Source: CAZIIK01 sp964539235 (lineage in GTDB: Bacteria > Pseudomonadota > Gammaproteobacteria > Francisellales > CACEW01). Taken from it: a stretch of 20,302 bases of DNA. A program made the position numbers and the translations under genes. Positions 6,729 to 13,699 of the stretch are shown here, in pieces (the stretch's first letter is position 1; each line of letters begins with the position of its first letter). The notes beneath the pieces were generated by a model. It saw only the letters and a list, made by a program, of their open reading frames with translations, was not told where the DNA came from and made no database searches. Location: contig CAZIIK010000009.1 in NCBI GenBank assembly GCA_964539235.1, forward strand, positions 1 through 20,302, given 5' to 3'.

Positions 6729-8267
6729 ATGACTTCCGTAATACAACAAGCTGACTTTATTCAAAGTGTTGAAGCTGCATTGCAGTATATTTCTTATTAC
6801 CATCCGACTGATTTTATTCAAGCCATGGCGGCAGCTTATGAGCGCGAAGAATCGACTGCGGCTAAGGATGCCATGGCGCAAATTTTGATTAACTCAAGAA
6901 TGGCAGCGATGGGGCATCGCCCGATCTGTCAGGATACGGGGATTGTCTGTGCTTTTGTTAGGGTTGGCATGGATGTATGTTGGGATAACACTGACTTAAC
7001 CGTGCAGCAGATGGTTGATGAAGGCGCGCGTCGAGCTTATTTGGATCCGAATAATCCATTGCGGGCTTCCGTGTTGCAAGACCCTGTCGGTGCGCGCAAA
7101 AACACCCGGGATAATACACCGGCTGTCGTGCATGTCGAGCTAGTGCCAGGCGATCAGGCGTCTGTCGAAATTGCGGCCAAAGGCGGCGGCTCTGAATTTA
7201 AGAGTAAATTTAAAGTATTAAACCCAAATGATGACTTGGTGCAGTGGGTATTAGATGTGGTTCCAACCATGGGTGCTGGTTGGTGTCCGCCGGGTATTTT
7301 AGGCATTGGTGTCGGTGGTACGGCTGAAAAAGCCATGCTATTAGCAAAATCAGCATTGAACGAGCCTATCGATATGCAAGATTTATTGCGAAAAGGGCCC
7401 AGTAATCGTGTTGAAGAACTGCGCATCGAGTTGTATGAAAAGGTGAATGCACTGGGTATTGGCGCTCAAGGTCTAGGCGGTTTAACCACAGTGCTAGATG
7501 TAAAGATTTCAGACTATCCCACACATGCGGCAACCTTGCCAGTCGCGCTGATTCCCAACTGTGCATCGACACGTCATGCACATTTTACGTTAGACGGCAG
7601 CGGCCCAGCTGAGTTCGATCCGCCGGCACTGTCGCATTGGCCAGATATTCATTGGGACGCCGCTGGGCCAAACATTCGAAAACTGAATGTTGATCAAGTT
7701 ACTGAAACAGAATTATTAGACTTAAAAGCCGGTGAGACTGTATTGCTCACAGGGAGGATTCTGACTGGTCGTGATGCGGCGCATAAACGTTTACAAGATT
7801 TAGCAGCAGAAGGTGGGCCGTTGCCTGTTGATTTAAAAGGCCGCTTTATTTACTACGTGGGTCCAGTGCCAGCCGTGGGTGATGAAATTGTTGGTCCTGC
7901 TGGCCCAACTACGGCAACTCGTATGGATAAGTTTACCGATTTCATGCTATCTGACGATGTGGGTGTTTGGGGTATGATTGGCAAAGCTGAGCGTGGTGAT
8001 GCAGCAATTGCATCGATTCAAAAGCATCAAAGCGTGTATTTGATGGCAGTTGGTGGCGCAGCTTATTTGGTTTCTAAGGCGATTAAGCACGCGCGCTGCG
8101 TGGCTTTTGAGGATTTGGGTATGGAGGCTATTTACGAGTTTGAAGTCGTTGATATGCCAGTCACTGTTGCTGTGGATAGTACGGGTGGCTCTGTACATAA
8201 GTCAGGTCCAGCATTATGGCAACGTAAAATTGCCGGTATTCCGGTTGTTGTCCAAGGTGCACCATAA
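6729..8267 (+). CDS. Class I (iron-sulfur) fumarate hydratase, single chain
   Basis: It catalyses reversible hydration of fumarate to L-malate in the TCA cycle using an oxygen-sensitive 4Fe-4S cluster. The 512-residue chain joins both halves of the class I enzyme. The N-terminal half has three cluster cysteines, in RPICQDTG (C67), GAGWCPPG (C186) and LIPNCASTRH (C278), plus KGGGSEFKSKF. The C-terminal half has GRDAAHKRL, KGRFIYYVGPVPA, GPTTATRMDKF and GMIGKAERG. ATG 6729 has GGGA at 6718-6721; an in-frame ATG at 6708 would add seven residues but sits almost on the predicted transcription start. It resembles FumA/FumB in architecture, but I do not assign a paralogue letter. It converges on zur with a 23-bp gap. 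Confidence 0.95.
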   Translation: MTSVIQQADFIQSVEAALQYISYYHPTDFIQAMAAAYEREESTAAKDAMAQILINSRMAAMGHRPICQDTGIVCAFVRVGMDVCWDNTDLTVQQMVDEGARRAYLDPNNPLRASVLQDPVGARKNTRDNTPAVVHVELVPGDQASVEIAAKGGGSEFKSKFKVLNPNDDLVQWVLDVVPTMGAGWCPPGILGIGVGGTAEKAMLLAKSALNEPIDMQDLLRKGPSNRVEELRIELYEKVNALGIGAQGLGGLTTVLDVKISDYPTHAATLPVALIPNCASTRHAHFTLDGSGPAEFDPPALSHWPDIHWDAAGPNIRKLNVDQVTETELLDLKAGETVLLTGRILTGRDAAHKRLQDLAAEGGPLPVDLKGRFIYYVGPVPAVGDEIVGPAGPTTATRMDKFTDFMLSDDVGVWGMIGKAERGDAAIASIQKHQSVYLMAVGGAAYLVSKAIKHARCVAFEDLGMEAIYEFEVVDMPVTVAVDSTGGSVHKSGPALWQRKIAGIPVVVQGAP

Positions 8268-8290
8268 GCAGTTGTTTTTGAGTGAAGGTG

Positions 8291-8725
8291 CTAGCTGCAT
8301 TGACTGCATTTTCCACGGATTTCTGTGACTGAGTTGGTGATAGTGAGGTGTCTGTTTTTGATGTCGTGAGTCACGGGCCCAGGCAGGCATTTCATGTTGA
8401 GTTCTTGTGTTGTATTGCAATTGCTGCAGATGAATATGCAGAAATTTTCATGATGTTGATGTTCACAGCAAGCAACATAGGCATTCATGCTTTCAATCCT
8501 GTGAATGAATCCATGCTTATGCCAAAATTCAATAGCTCTATAGATAGTGGGTGGGCTAACTTTTTCTGTCTGTGAGGACAATAAATTTATAATTTGATAT
8601 GCCCCCATGGGCTGTTTGTCCTTGGCCAGGGCTGATAAAACACGAGCCCTTGGCTCAGTCATTCGGTATTTATGCGTTTCACAAAATCTCTCTGCTCTGT
8701 GGATGAGGATGGATTTTTTGCTCAT
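8291..8725 (-). CDS. zur: Fur-family transcriptional repressor, probably the zinc sensor Zur
   Basis: Fur-family proteins are dimeric repressors that bind palindromic operators when loaded with metal. The 144-residue product has an N-terminal winged helix (RMTEPRARVLSALA, then the recognition region SPPTIYRAIEFW). Its C-terminal metal domain has a Cys/His-rich block, CCEHQHHENFCIFICSNC, and a second pair, CSQC, at the very end. The two CxxC pairs match the structural zinc site of the family. Assignment to Zur rather than Fur rests on divergence from a COG0523 GTPase and a ZIP transporter, and on the Zur-box-like palindrome at 8750-8772. Because that site spans the zur promoter side too, autoregulation is likely. 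Confidence 0.85.
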   Translation of the reverse strand: MSKKSILIHRAERFCETHKYRMTEPRARVLSALAKDKQPMGAYQIINLLSSQTEKVSPPTIYRAIEFWHKHGFIHRIESMNAYVACCEHQHHENFCIFICSNCNTTQELNMKCLPGPVTHDIKNRHLTITNSVTEIRGKCSQCS

Positions 8726-8749
8726 TTTTTTATTGGATTCCGTCTTTCT

Positions 8750-8772
8750 GAACTGTTACATTGTAACACTTT
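8750..8772. promoter_or_regulatory. Zur-box-like operator between zur and the GTPase gene
   Basis: The 23-bp site has a perfect core, GTTACA-T-TGTAAC (8755-8767), and arms that extend it to near-symmetry. By my alignment it agrees with the gammaproteobacterial Zur consensus (GAAATGTTATA-N and its complement) at 18 of 22 informative positions. On either strand it contains a TGT-TACA(A/T)T extended -10 sequence, so bound Zur would block transcription both ways. Confidence 0.7.
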
Positions 8773-8803
8773 TTTGATTTGGTGCAGTGAAAGGAAATTA
8801 TAA

Positions 8804-10023
8804 ATGAATAGATTGCCGACGACAGTTTTGTCAGGGTTCCTAGGCTCTGGGAAAACAACCTTGCTCAATCGAATCCTGAATAATCGGGATCAACTGAAGA
8901 TTGCCGTCATCGTTAATGATATGAGTGAAGTTAATATTGATGCTGAGTTCCTCAATAAGACACAAGGGCATTTATCGGCTACTGAGGAAAAAATGGTGGA
9001 GCTCAGTAATGGGTGTATTTGCTGCACTTTACGAGAAGACTTGTTACTAGAAGTTAAAAAGCTTGCAGCTGAAGGTAAATATGATTACCTGGTTATTGAA
9101 AGCACAGGCATCTCTGAACCCTTGCCAGTGGCTGCTACTTTTGACTTCCGTGATGAAAACGTTGAAAGTCTCGCGGATGTTGCTTATATTGATAATATGG
9201 TAACAGTGGTTGATGCCGTAAATTTTCTTGCCAATTACAGTTCAACTGAATATTTAAGGCATACAGGTGAAAGCCTGGGTGATCAAGATGAGCGCGCCAT
9301 TATTGATTTAATGGTTGAGCAAATTGAGTTTGCAAGTACGATTGTTTTGAACAAAGTATCTGACTGTTCCGCCGAAGACCTGGTAACGATTCAATCGATT
9401 ATTAGAGGTCTTAATGCGGATGCAAAGATCATATCTGCTGATTACAGTGATGTGCCTTTAGATGAAATAGTCAATACGCAGCGTTTTGACCTAGATAAAG
9501 CTCATAATCACCCGTTGTGGAGTAAAGAGCTATACGATTTCGAAAACCATGCACCAGAAACCGATGAATATGGCATTAACTCCTTTGTCTATCGTGCTAA
9601 GTTGCCGTTCAATCCAGATCAATTCATGCATTTTCTCAATGAGGTCGAATGGCCCGGTGTTGTGCGTGCTAAAGGTTTTTTTGGTTATCTACACGGCCAG
9701 ATTATATTGGTGATGTTTCGCAAGCCGGTAGTTTAATCCGGCATCAAGGGTTAGGTGTCTGGTGGGCTTCGGTTGATAGGGATGAATGGCCCGATAATCC
9801 AGAGTTTGAACATATGTTGGCCAAGCACTGGGATGAAAAAAGTGGCGATAAACGTCAAGAGATTGTTTTTATCGGTTTCAAAGACACAATGGATATCAAT
9901 GCTATTAAGGCTGAGCTTGATCAATGCTTAATCCAAGATTATTGGCAAGATCAGGCCAAGTATCACGCGCTTCATGACCCTTTTCCAAACTGGTTTAAAA
10001 CAGAACATGAGATGGAGACATAA
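8804..10023 (+). pseudogene. COG0523 (CobW/ZigA-like) zinc metallochaperone GTPase, frameshifted
   Basis: COG0523 GTPases deliver or regulate metals, and Zur-controlled members act in zinc starvation. The N-terminal GTPase domain is intact: Walker A GFLGSGKTT (11-19), the metal-binding GCICC motif (70-74), LVIESTG (97-102), and NKVS at 183-186 in the place of NKxD. The frame goes off after ...VVRAKGFF at a run of seven T (9675-9681) and ends at 9736. Adding one T restores WLSTRPDYIGDVSQAGSLI and carries homology unbroken to the stop at 10021-10023, giving a C-terminal domain of normal length (~406 residues in all). AAAGGA precedes ATG 8804. It could be true decay, a base-calling error in the T run, or slippage that yields both forms. 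The ZIP gene follows six bases later. Confidence 0.9.
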
Positions 10024-10029
10024 ACTGAT

Positions 10030-10785
10030 ATGGATGCAAACACTACAGATTTATTGATGGCAGTTGCTATCTTTTTAATTACTATGATTTCGGGTGCTAT
10101 TCCATTTGTACTCAAATTAAAAAACCCTGATAAATTTGATTTTCCGATTGGTGAAGCACTGGCCAATGGTTTTTTTCTGGGGGCTGGGCTTGTGCATATG
10201 CTCTCAGATGCTGCTGATGGATTCTCGAAATTAGGTATTGAATACCCGTGGGCTTTTGTTATTTGTGGGGCAACCTTTTTATTATTCTTGCTCTCAGAAC
10301 ATGTTGGTTTTTTTGTCAAAGAACATCATAAGCACCAATCGCTTTTTATTGCAGTGGCATCTACGATTATGTTGTCAATCCATAGTTTTTTTACCGGTGC
10401 TGCATTAGGTGTCACCAGTAGTTTAGGCTTAACCATCGTCTTATTCTTTGCCATTATTGCGCATAAATGGGCCGCAAGCTTTTCACTTGCGGTCTACATT
10501 AATAAAGCCAGTTTAAGGCTTAGCAATCGTCTGGCAATGTTTGTTGTTTTCAGTTTGATGGTGCCTTTAGGCATCTGTTTTGGGGGCTTGTTACATCAGC
10601 ATTATTTAGTCAATCAACTACTTCAGCCTATTTTCTCTTCCATTGCTGCGGGCACGTTTATTTACCTAGGCACATTGCATGGTTTTAAAAAAGTACTGAC
10701 ACAAAAGGGCTGCTGTAACTTGTACCAGTATGCTTACGTATTAATGGGTTTCTTGTTAATGGCGATTGTAGCCATTTGGCTTTAG
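10030..10785 (+). CDS. ZIP-family metal transporter, probably zinc uptake
   Basis: ZIP proteins are inner-membrane carriers that bring zinc and related divalent metals into the cytoplasm. The 251-residue product has about eight hydrophobic helices, a short His-containing loop (KEHHKHQS) before helix 4, and the ZIP helix 4/5 signatures in recognisable form: SIHSFFTGAALG and AIIAHKWAASFSLA. The histidines of both are present. However, the acidic residues usual in each motif (HSxxEG, HKxxE) are replaced by T and A/S, so the paired metal site looks altered. A late helix carries GTFIYLGTLHG. It lies six bases after the GTPase gene and would be under the same Zur control. Zinc as substrate is inferred from the locus. 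Confidence 0.85.
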   Translation: MDANTTDLLMAVAIFLITMISGAIPFVLKLKNPDKFDFPIGEALANGFFLGAGLVHMLSDAADGFSKLGIEYPWAFVICGATFLLFLLSEHVGFFVKEHHKHQSLFIAVASTIMLSIHSFFTGAALGVTSSLGLTIVLFFAIIAHKWAASFSLAVYINKASLRLSNRLAMFVVFSLMVPLGICFGGLLHQHYLVNQLLQPIFSSIAAGTFIYLGTLHGFKKVLTQKGCCNLYQYAYVLMGFLLMAIVAIWL

Positions 10786-10810
10786 TCAGTGCCTTGTCGG
10801 CTGATATGAC

Positions 10811-11482
10811 CTAAGCACGCGCCAAGCACCATACAGCAACATGTTCGACGCCTTGTCTTTTGAGTAATGTTGCGAGTGCATTTACCGTATGTCCGGTGGT
10901 GACGACATCATCAATAACCGCAACATGCTGATAAGTAATGGGCTTTAGCTCAAAGGCTTGAGCCACATTTTTTTTGCGTGCAGCATAGGTCAAGTCGCTC
11001 TGTCGGCGTGTGGCTTTCTGCCGTCGGCAGCAATGGTTGTCAATGGGAATGTCTAGGGCTTGACTCAATCGGCGTGCAATCCAAATGCTTTGGTTGTAGC
11101 CACGTTGTAGTTGGCGGCTCCAGTGTAGTGGTATCGGAATCAAGACCTGGGGTTGTTGCCTGGTGGCATAGGCTGTTTGTATGCAGTCTGCCAAGTGCTG
11201 CGCAAGGAAACGACCGGCATGAAATTGATGGTGAAATTTAAAACCAATCACCAATTTTGCAATGGCTCCTGCGTAACTAAATCCTGCAATTGTTTCATCA
11301 GACTGAGGTGGTTTTTTTAGGCATTGGCAACACGCTTCAGCGCTGACTGTTAAAGCTTGGCCGCATTGCATGCAGGTATGCTCAGGTTTAGGCAGGCTTG
11401 CCACGCAATCTGAGCAGATAATATCCTGCGCATTGCAGCGCTGTAGGCACAATAAGCAAAGGTGAGGCAGTAATGTATGCAT
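10811..11482 (-). CDS. comF: ComF-family protein (phosphoribosyltransferase-like, DNA uptake)
   Basis: ComF proteins are needed for natural transformation in competent bacteria, acting in the cytoplasm on incoming single-stranded DNA. The 223-residue product has the N-terminal zinc-ribbon region with CLLCLQRC, CSDC, CMQCGQ and CCQC. A phosphoribosyltransferase-like fold follows, with IPIPLHWSRQLQRGYNQS and the PRPP-loop motif VAVIDDVVTTGHT. Length and order are normal for the family. It diverges from bioC, with about 100 bp between the starts; comF next to biotin genes is a recurrent gammaproteobacterial arrangement. It ends 25 bp from the convergent ZIP gene. No other competence gene is in the window. 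Confidence 0.93.
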   Translation of the reverse strand: MHTLLPHLCLLCLQRCNAQDIICSDCVASLPKPEHTCMQCGQALTVSAEACCQCLKKPPQSDETIAGFSYAGAIAKLVIGFKFHHQFHAGRFLAQHLADCIQTAYATRQQPQVLIPIPLHWSRQLQRGYNQSIWIARRLSQALDIPIDNHCCRRQKATRRQSDLTYAARKKNVAQAFELKPITYQHVAVIDDVVTTGHTVNALATLLKRQGVEHVAVWCLARA

Positions 11483-11516
11483 GGCCTATTGATCTTTTCT
11501 TGATCTATTTTGCGCT

Positions 11517-11552
11517 ATGTAACACAGAAGTCAATTTGTAAGTGTGTTACAA
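11517..11552. promoter_or_regulatory. Inverted repeat in the comF/bioC divergent promoter, BirA-operator-like
   Basis: TGTAACAC at 11518-11525 and GTGTTACA at 11544-11551 are perfect inverted copies 18 bp apart. The outer nine-base arms resemble the BirA half-sites (TTGTAAACC and GGTTTACAA) at 6 of 9 and 7 of 9 positions. The spacing is larger than the 14-16 bp expected for BirA. A second, nested palindrome, TTGTAA-N5-TTACAA, lies at 11536-11552. The site overlaps the bioC promoter. Confidence 0.4.
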
Positions 11553-11553
11553 T
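11545..11553 (+). promoter_or_regulatory. Extended -10 promoter candidate for bioC
   Basis: TGT-TACAAT at 11545-11553 matches an extended -10 box (5/6 in the hexamer). There is no clear -35. Transcription would start near 11560, about 27 nt before the ATG at 11587. It lies inside the inverted repeat, so a bound repressor would block it. Confidence 0.45.
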
Positions 11554-11586
11554 CCGCCGCCGTTAAAGTCGCCAGAATAAGTCATC

Positions 11587-12438
11587 ATGATTGATCTACC
11601 CCGATGTATTGCAATGCGAAATCAAACGGCTGATAGTTGTTTGGAGCACGACGTGATTCAGCAAGAAGTTGAAGCGCGTTTGTTGGACCAATTGCAGTTT
11701 ATTCGTCATCAACCCAAAACCTTGTTGGAATTGGGCTGTTCGACTGGTCGTTTGGCAGAACAGTTATGCGCCCATTATCCAGGGTTATCAACCTATATTG
11801 GCTGCGATATTTCAGCAGAGCGGTTGCCGAAAAATACCGCACAGCAAACCTATAAGCTGCAAATAACACCGGATGCAATTGATCAAGCACCGGGTACGGT
11901 TGATCTGGTGATTGCGAATTTATATTGGCACTGGGTTGATGATATGCCAGCTTTGTTGTCACGTGTTCAGTCCATCTTAGCGCCGGGTGGTTTATTGTTG
12001 TTTACCACCTTTGGATTGCAGACATTGCAAGAATTAAAACAGGCTTGGCGTGCAGTTGATACGCATGCCCATGTGCAAAATTTTGATGATATGCATGATT
12101 TAGGTGATGCAGTGCTGGCAGCAGGGTTTGCTGATCCTGTTTTGTTTAATGAGACGTTGACGGTTGAGTATCGCGCACTGAAAACGCTCTTTGCAGATCT
12201 GAAGGGCCAAGGTGCTGGGTTTTGTTATGTTGAACGCATGCGCCATGTATTGTCGCGTGCGCGTTATGCAGCATTATGTGCAGCATATCCACAGCGAGAG
12301 GGCATCTATCCAGCCAGTTTTGAGATTATTTATGGACAAGCTTGGAAAGCAGAGGATCGCGACCGAGCCACACTAAATGACCAGGGTGAAGCAGCAGTCA
12401 AGATTGAACGGATTCAACGGCGCACTGGTAGCGATTAA
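11587..12438 (+). CDS. bioC: BioC-like malonyl-ACP O-methyltransferase (biotin synthesis)
   Basis: BioC methylates malonyl-ACP with S-adenosylmethionine so that fatty-acid synthesis can build the pimeloyl moiety of biotin. The 283-residue product has the class I methyltransferase motif LLELGCSTGRLAEQL near residues 41-55. IGCDISAERL follows, then VDLVIANLYWHWVDDMPALL, and LAPGGLLLFTTFG. The BioC-typical segment FDDMHDLGDAVLAAGFADPV is followed by LTVEYRALKTLFADLKGQGA. The usual N-terminal FxRAAxxYD motif is not obvious; the chain begins closer to VIQQEVEARLL. A second ATG at 11614 could be the start. No other bio gene is visible. Its 3' end overlaps the convergent toxin gene by four bases. 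Confidence 0.85.
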   Translation: MIDLPRCIAMRNQTADSCLEHDVIQQEVEARLLDQLQFIRHQPKTLLELGCSTGRLAEQLCAHYPGLSTYIGCDISAERLPKNTAQQTYKLQITPDAIDQAPGTVDLVIANLYWHWVDDMPALLSRVQSILAPGGLLLFTTFGLQTLQELKQAWRAVDTHAHVQNFDDMHDLGDAVLAAGFADPVLFNETLTVEYRALKTLFADLKGQGAGFCYVERMRHVLSRARYAALCAAYPQREGIYPASFEIIYGQAWKAEDRDRATLNDQGEAAVKIERIQRRTGSD

Positions 12439-12944
12439 CCGTTAAGCAATATGTGTTGAGCCGTTTTCAGCGTCAACATCAGTGTCATCGGTTGTATGGG
12501 TGATGCCACAAACCCATGGGATAAGTAAAATGCTTTGGCTTCGCTCGAAAGCGCATGTACCAGTAGGGCAAATACGCCAGCATCATTGGAAATTGATAAG
12601 GCGCGGAGTAGCGCATCTTTCAATAGTGCGGTGCCGATGCCTTGAGATTGGGCATGCAAATCAACGGCTAGGCGACCTAATAGTAGTACAGGCAATGGGT
12701 CTGGCATGTTGCGTCGCATAGGCTTGGTTGAAATTTGTTGTGCAATAGCGCCGGCAGATAGAGTGTAATATGCCTTCACCGTTTGTGTGTCTTTAGAGCA
12801 GACCACAAAGCAGCGCGATGCTTTTTTCATTTGGTTTCTCAATGCATGCCGCTTTAACCATTGGTTGAGGCTGGGCTCTCCACAATCAAACGTGTTGATA
12901 TGATGGTGGATATTTAGGAGTTCTGGCGGTTTGAATAATGCCAT
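12435..12944 (-). CDS. GNAT-family toxin of a TacT/AtaT-type toxin-antitoxin system
   Basis: Toxins of this class acetylate the amino group of aminoacyl-tRNAs and halt translation. The 169-residue product matches the family along its length: FDCGEPSLNQWLKRHALRNQ near the start, ASRCFVVC, AYYTLSAGAI, RRNMPDPLPVLLLGRLAVD, the acetyl-CoA loop QSQGIGTALLKDALLRAL, and VHALSSEAKAFYLSHGFVASP. It lies two bases after the DUF1778 antitoxin gene, the standard order, so the two are cotranscribed. The reading frame is complete and the acetyl-CoA motif is intact, so the module appears functional. Which tRNA it targets cannot be read from sequence. Confidence 0.93.
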   Translation of the reverse strand: MALFKPPELLNIHHHINTFDCGEPSLNQWLKRHALRNQMKKASRCFVVCSKDTQTVKAYYTLSAGAIAQQISTKPMRRNMPDPLPVLLLGRLAVDLHAQSQGIGTALLKDALLRALSISNDAGVFALLVHALSSEAKAFYLSHGFVASPIQPMTLMLTLKTAQHILLNG

Positions 12945-12946
12945 GC

Positions 12947-13231
12947 TTATTCGTCATCCCATGGTGATTTCGTGTTGAGAAGTCGGCGGAGCTCATCTGT
13001 GGGGGGTAAAGGTTTTTCAATCAGTGCTTGTAGTTGTGCGAAGGTTTCAGGTGAAACAGAGAAAAATGCTTGATCGAGTAAAACAGATTCTGCTTCGCGA
13101 CAGGCGGCATCAAGCATGAATTCGGATCGCGTTCTGCCCAGTGATTCAGCAGCCAAATCAATTAAATGGCGTTGTTGATACTTGGCGCGGATATTAATGG
13201 TTGTTGGAGTTTTTCTGGGCTGTACATTCAT
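12947..13231 (-). CDS. DUF1778-family (TacA-like) ribbon-helix-helix antitoxin
   Basis: The antitoxin neutralises the GNAT toxin by wrapping its C-terminal tail around it, and the pair represses its own promoter through the N-terminal ribbon-helix-helix domain. The 94-residue product has TTINIRAKYQQRHLIDLAAESLGRTRSEFMLDAA in segments (residues 10-43), the DUF1778 DNA-binding part. It then has FFSVSPETFAQLQALIEKPL, the toxin-binding part, and a C-terminal LLNTKSPWDDE. The toxin follows after two bases. Upstream are a well-formed promoter and direct repeats of ATTGTGT near the transcription start. No clear ribosome binding site precedes the ATG. Confidence 0.93.
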   Translation of the reverse strand: MNVQPRKTPTTINIRAKYQQRHLIDLAAESLGRTRSEFMLDAACREAESVLLDQAFFSVSPETFAQLQALIEKPLPPTDELRRLLNTKSPWDDE

Positions 13232-13248
13232 GGCGATTGATTATTGAT

Positions 13249-13291
13249 TTGTCCACACAATGAGTATACACAATTAGGCAAGTTTTGTCAT
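13249..13291 (-). promoter_or_regulatory. Promoter and candidate operator of the toxin-antitoxin operon
   Basis: On the minus strand ATGACA (13291-13286) and TATACT (13268-13263) are 17 bp apart, each 5/6 to sigma-70 consensus. The predicted start is near 13256. Two direct copies of ATTGTGT (13274-13268 and 13261-13255), 13 bp apart, and the palindrome TTGT-N4-ACAA (13249-13260) flank the -10 and the start. That is where an autorepressing TacA-TacT complex would be expected to bind. Confidence 0.65.
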
Positions 13292-13299
13292 TTGGATTT

Positions 13300-13695
13300 T
13301 TATTTCTGGCGGCGCTTAAACACAATGACATTATCGTCATCTGCAGTATTTTCTATCGGCGCCTGGTGAGATGTTGCCTGATCCAGATGGGTGGGTGTAA
13401 TGGTCAGTGTGCATTCTAAGGTTTCGCGGCCGGCGACAATAACCCGTCCACTATAGCGCTGTTGATTAGATAAGCTGTATTCAAAGGTATAAAAGCGTTT
13501 CAAGCACACACGACCTTCTGTGTTGCGAGTCAGGCGCAGTTTTTTCAGCGCAACGGTGTCGTCCAGTAACAGAACAGTTTCACGTTCGAAGTGCATTTTA
13601 GCGGTCGCTACGGCAGCTTCTTTGCTTTTCATGCTGTCGAACCAAAAGGCCAGTAATAGCAAGATTAAAACCAGAATAATAAGTGTAGAAAACAT
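13300..13695 (-). CDS. DUF3301-like small membrane-anchored protein
   Basis: A 131-residue protein of unknown function. The first ~17 residues (STLIILVLILLLLAFWF) form one hydrophobic helix, probably an inner-membrane anchor with the rest in the cytoplasm. The body has LLLDDTVALKKLRLTRN, GRVCLKRFYTFEYSLS and GRETLECTLTI, which fits the DUF3301 family of gammaproteobacteria. The tail (NVIVFKRRQK) is basic. It begins four bases after the fau stop and is probably cotranscribed with 6S RNA and fau. The DUF3301 assignment is from memory of the pattern. Confidence 0.75.
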   Translation of the reverse strand: MFSTLIILVLILLLLAFWFDSMKSKEAAVATAKMHFERETVLLLDDTVALKKLRLTRNTEGRVCLKRFYTFEYSLSNQQRYSGRVIVAGRETLECTLTITPTHLDQATSHQAPIENTADDDNVIVFKRRQK

Positions 13696-13699
13696 AGCG

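Noticed and set aside
9814..10023. A separate small gene between the GTPase and ZIP genes
   Set aside because: Its sequence is the C-terminal domain of the COG0523 protein, joined to the upstream part by a single added T.
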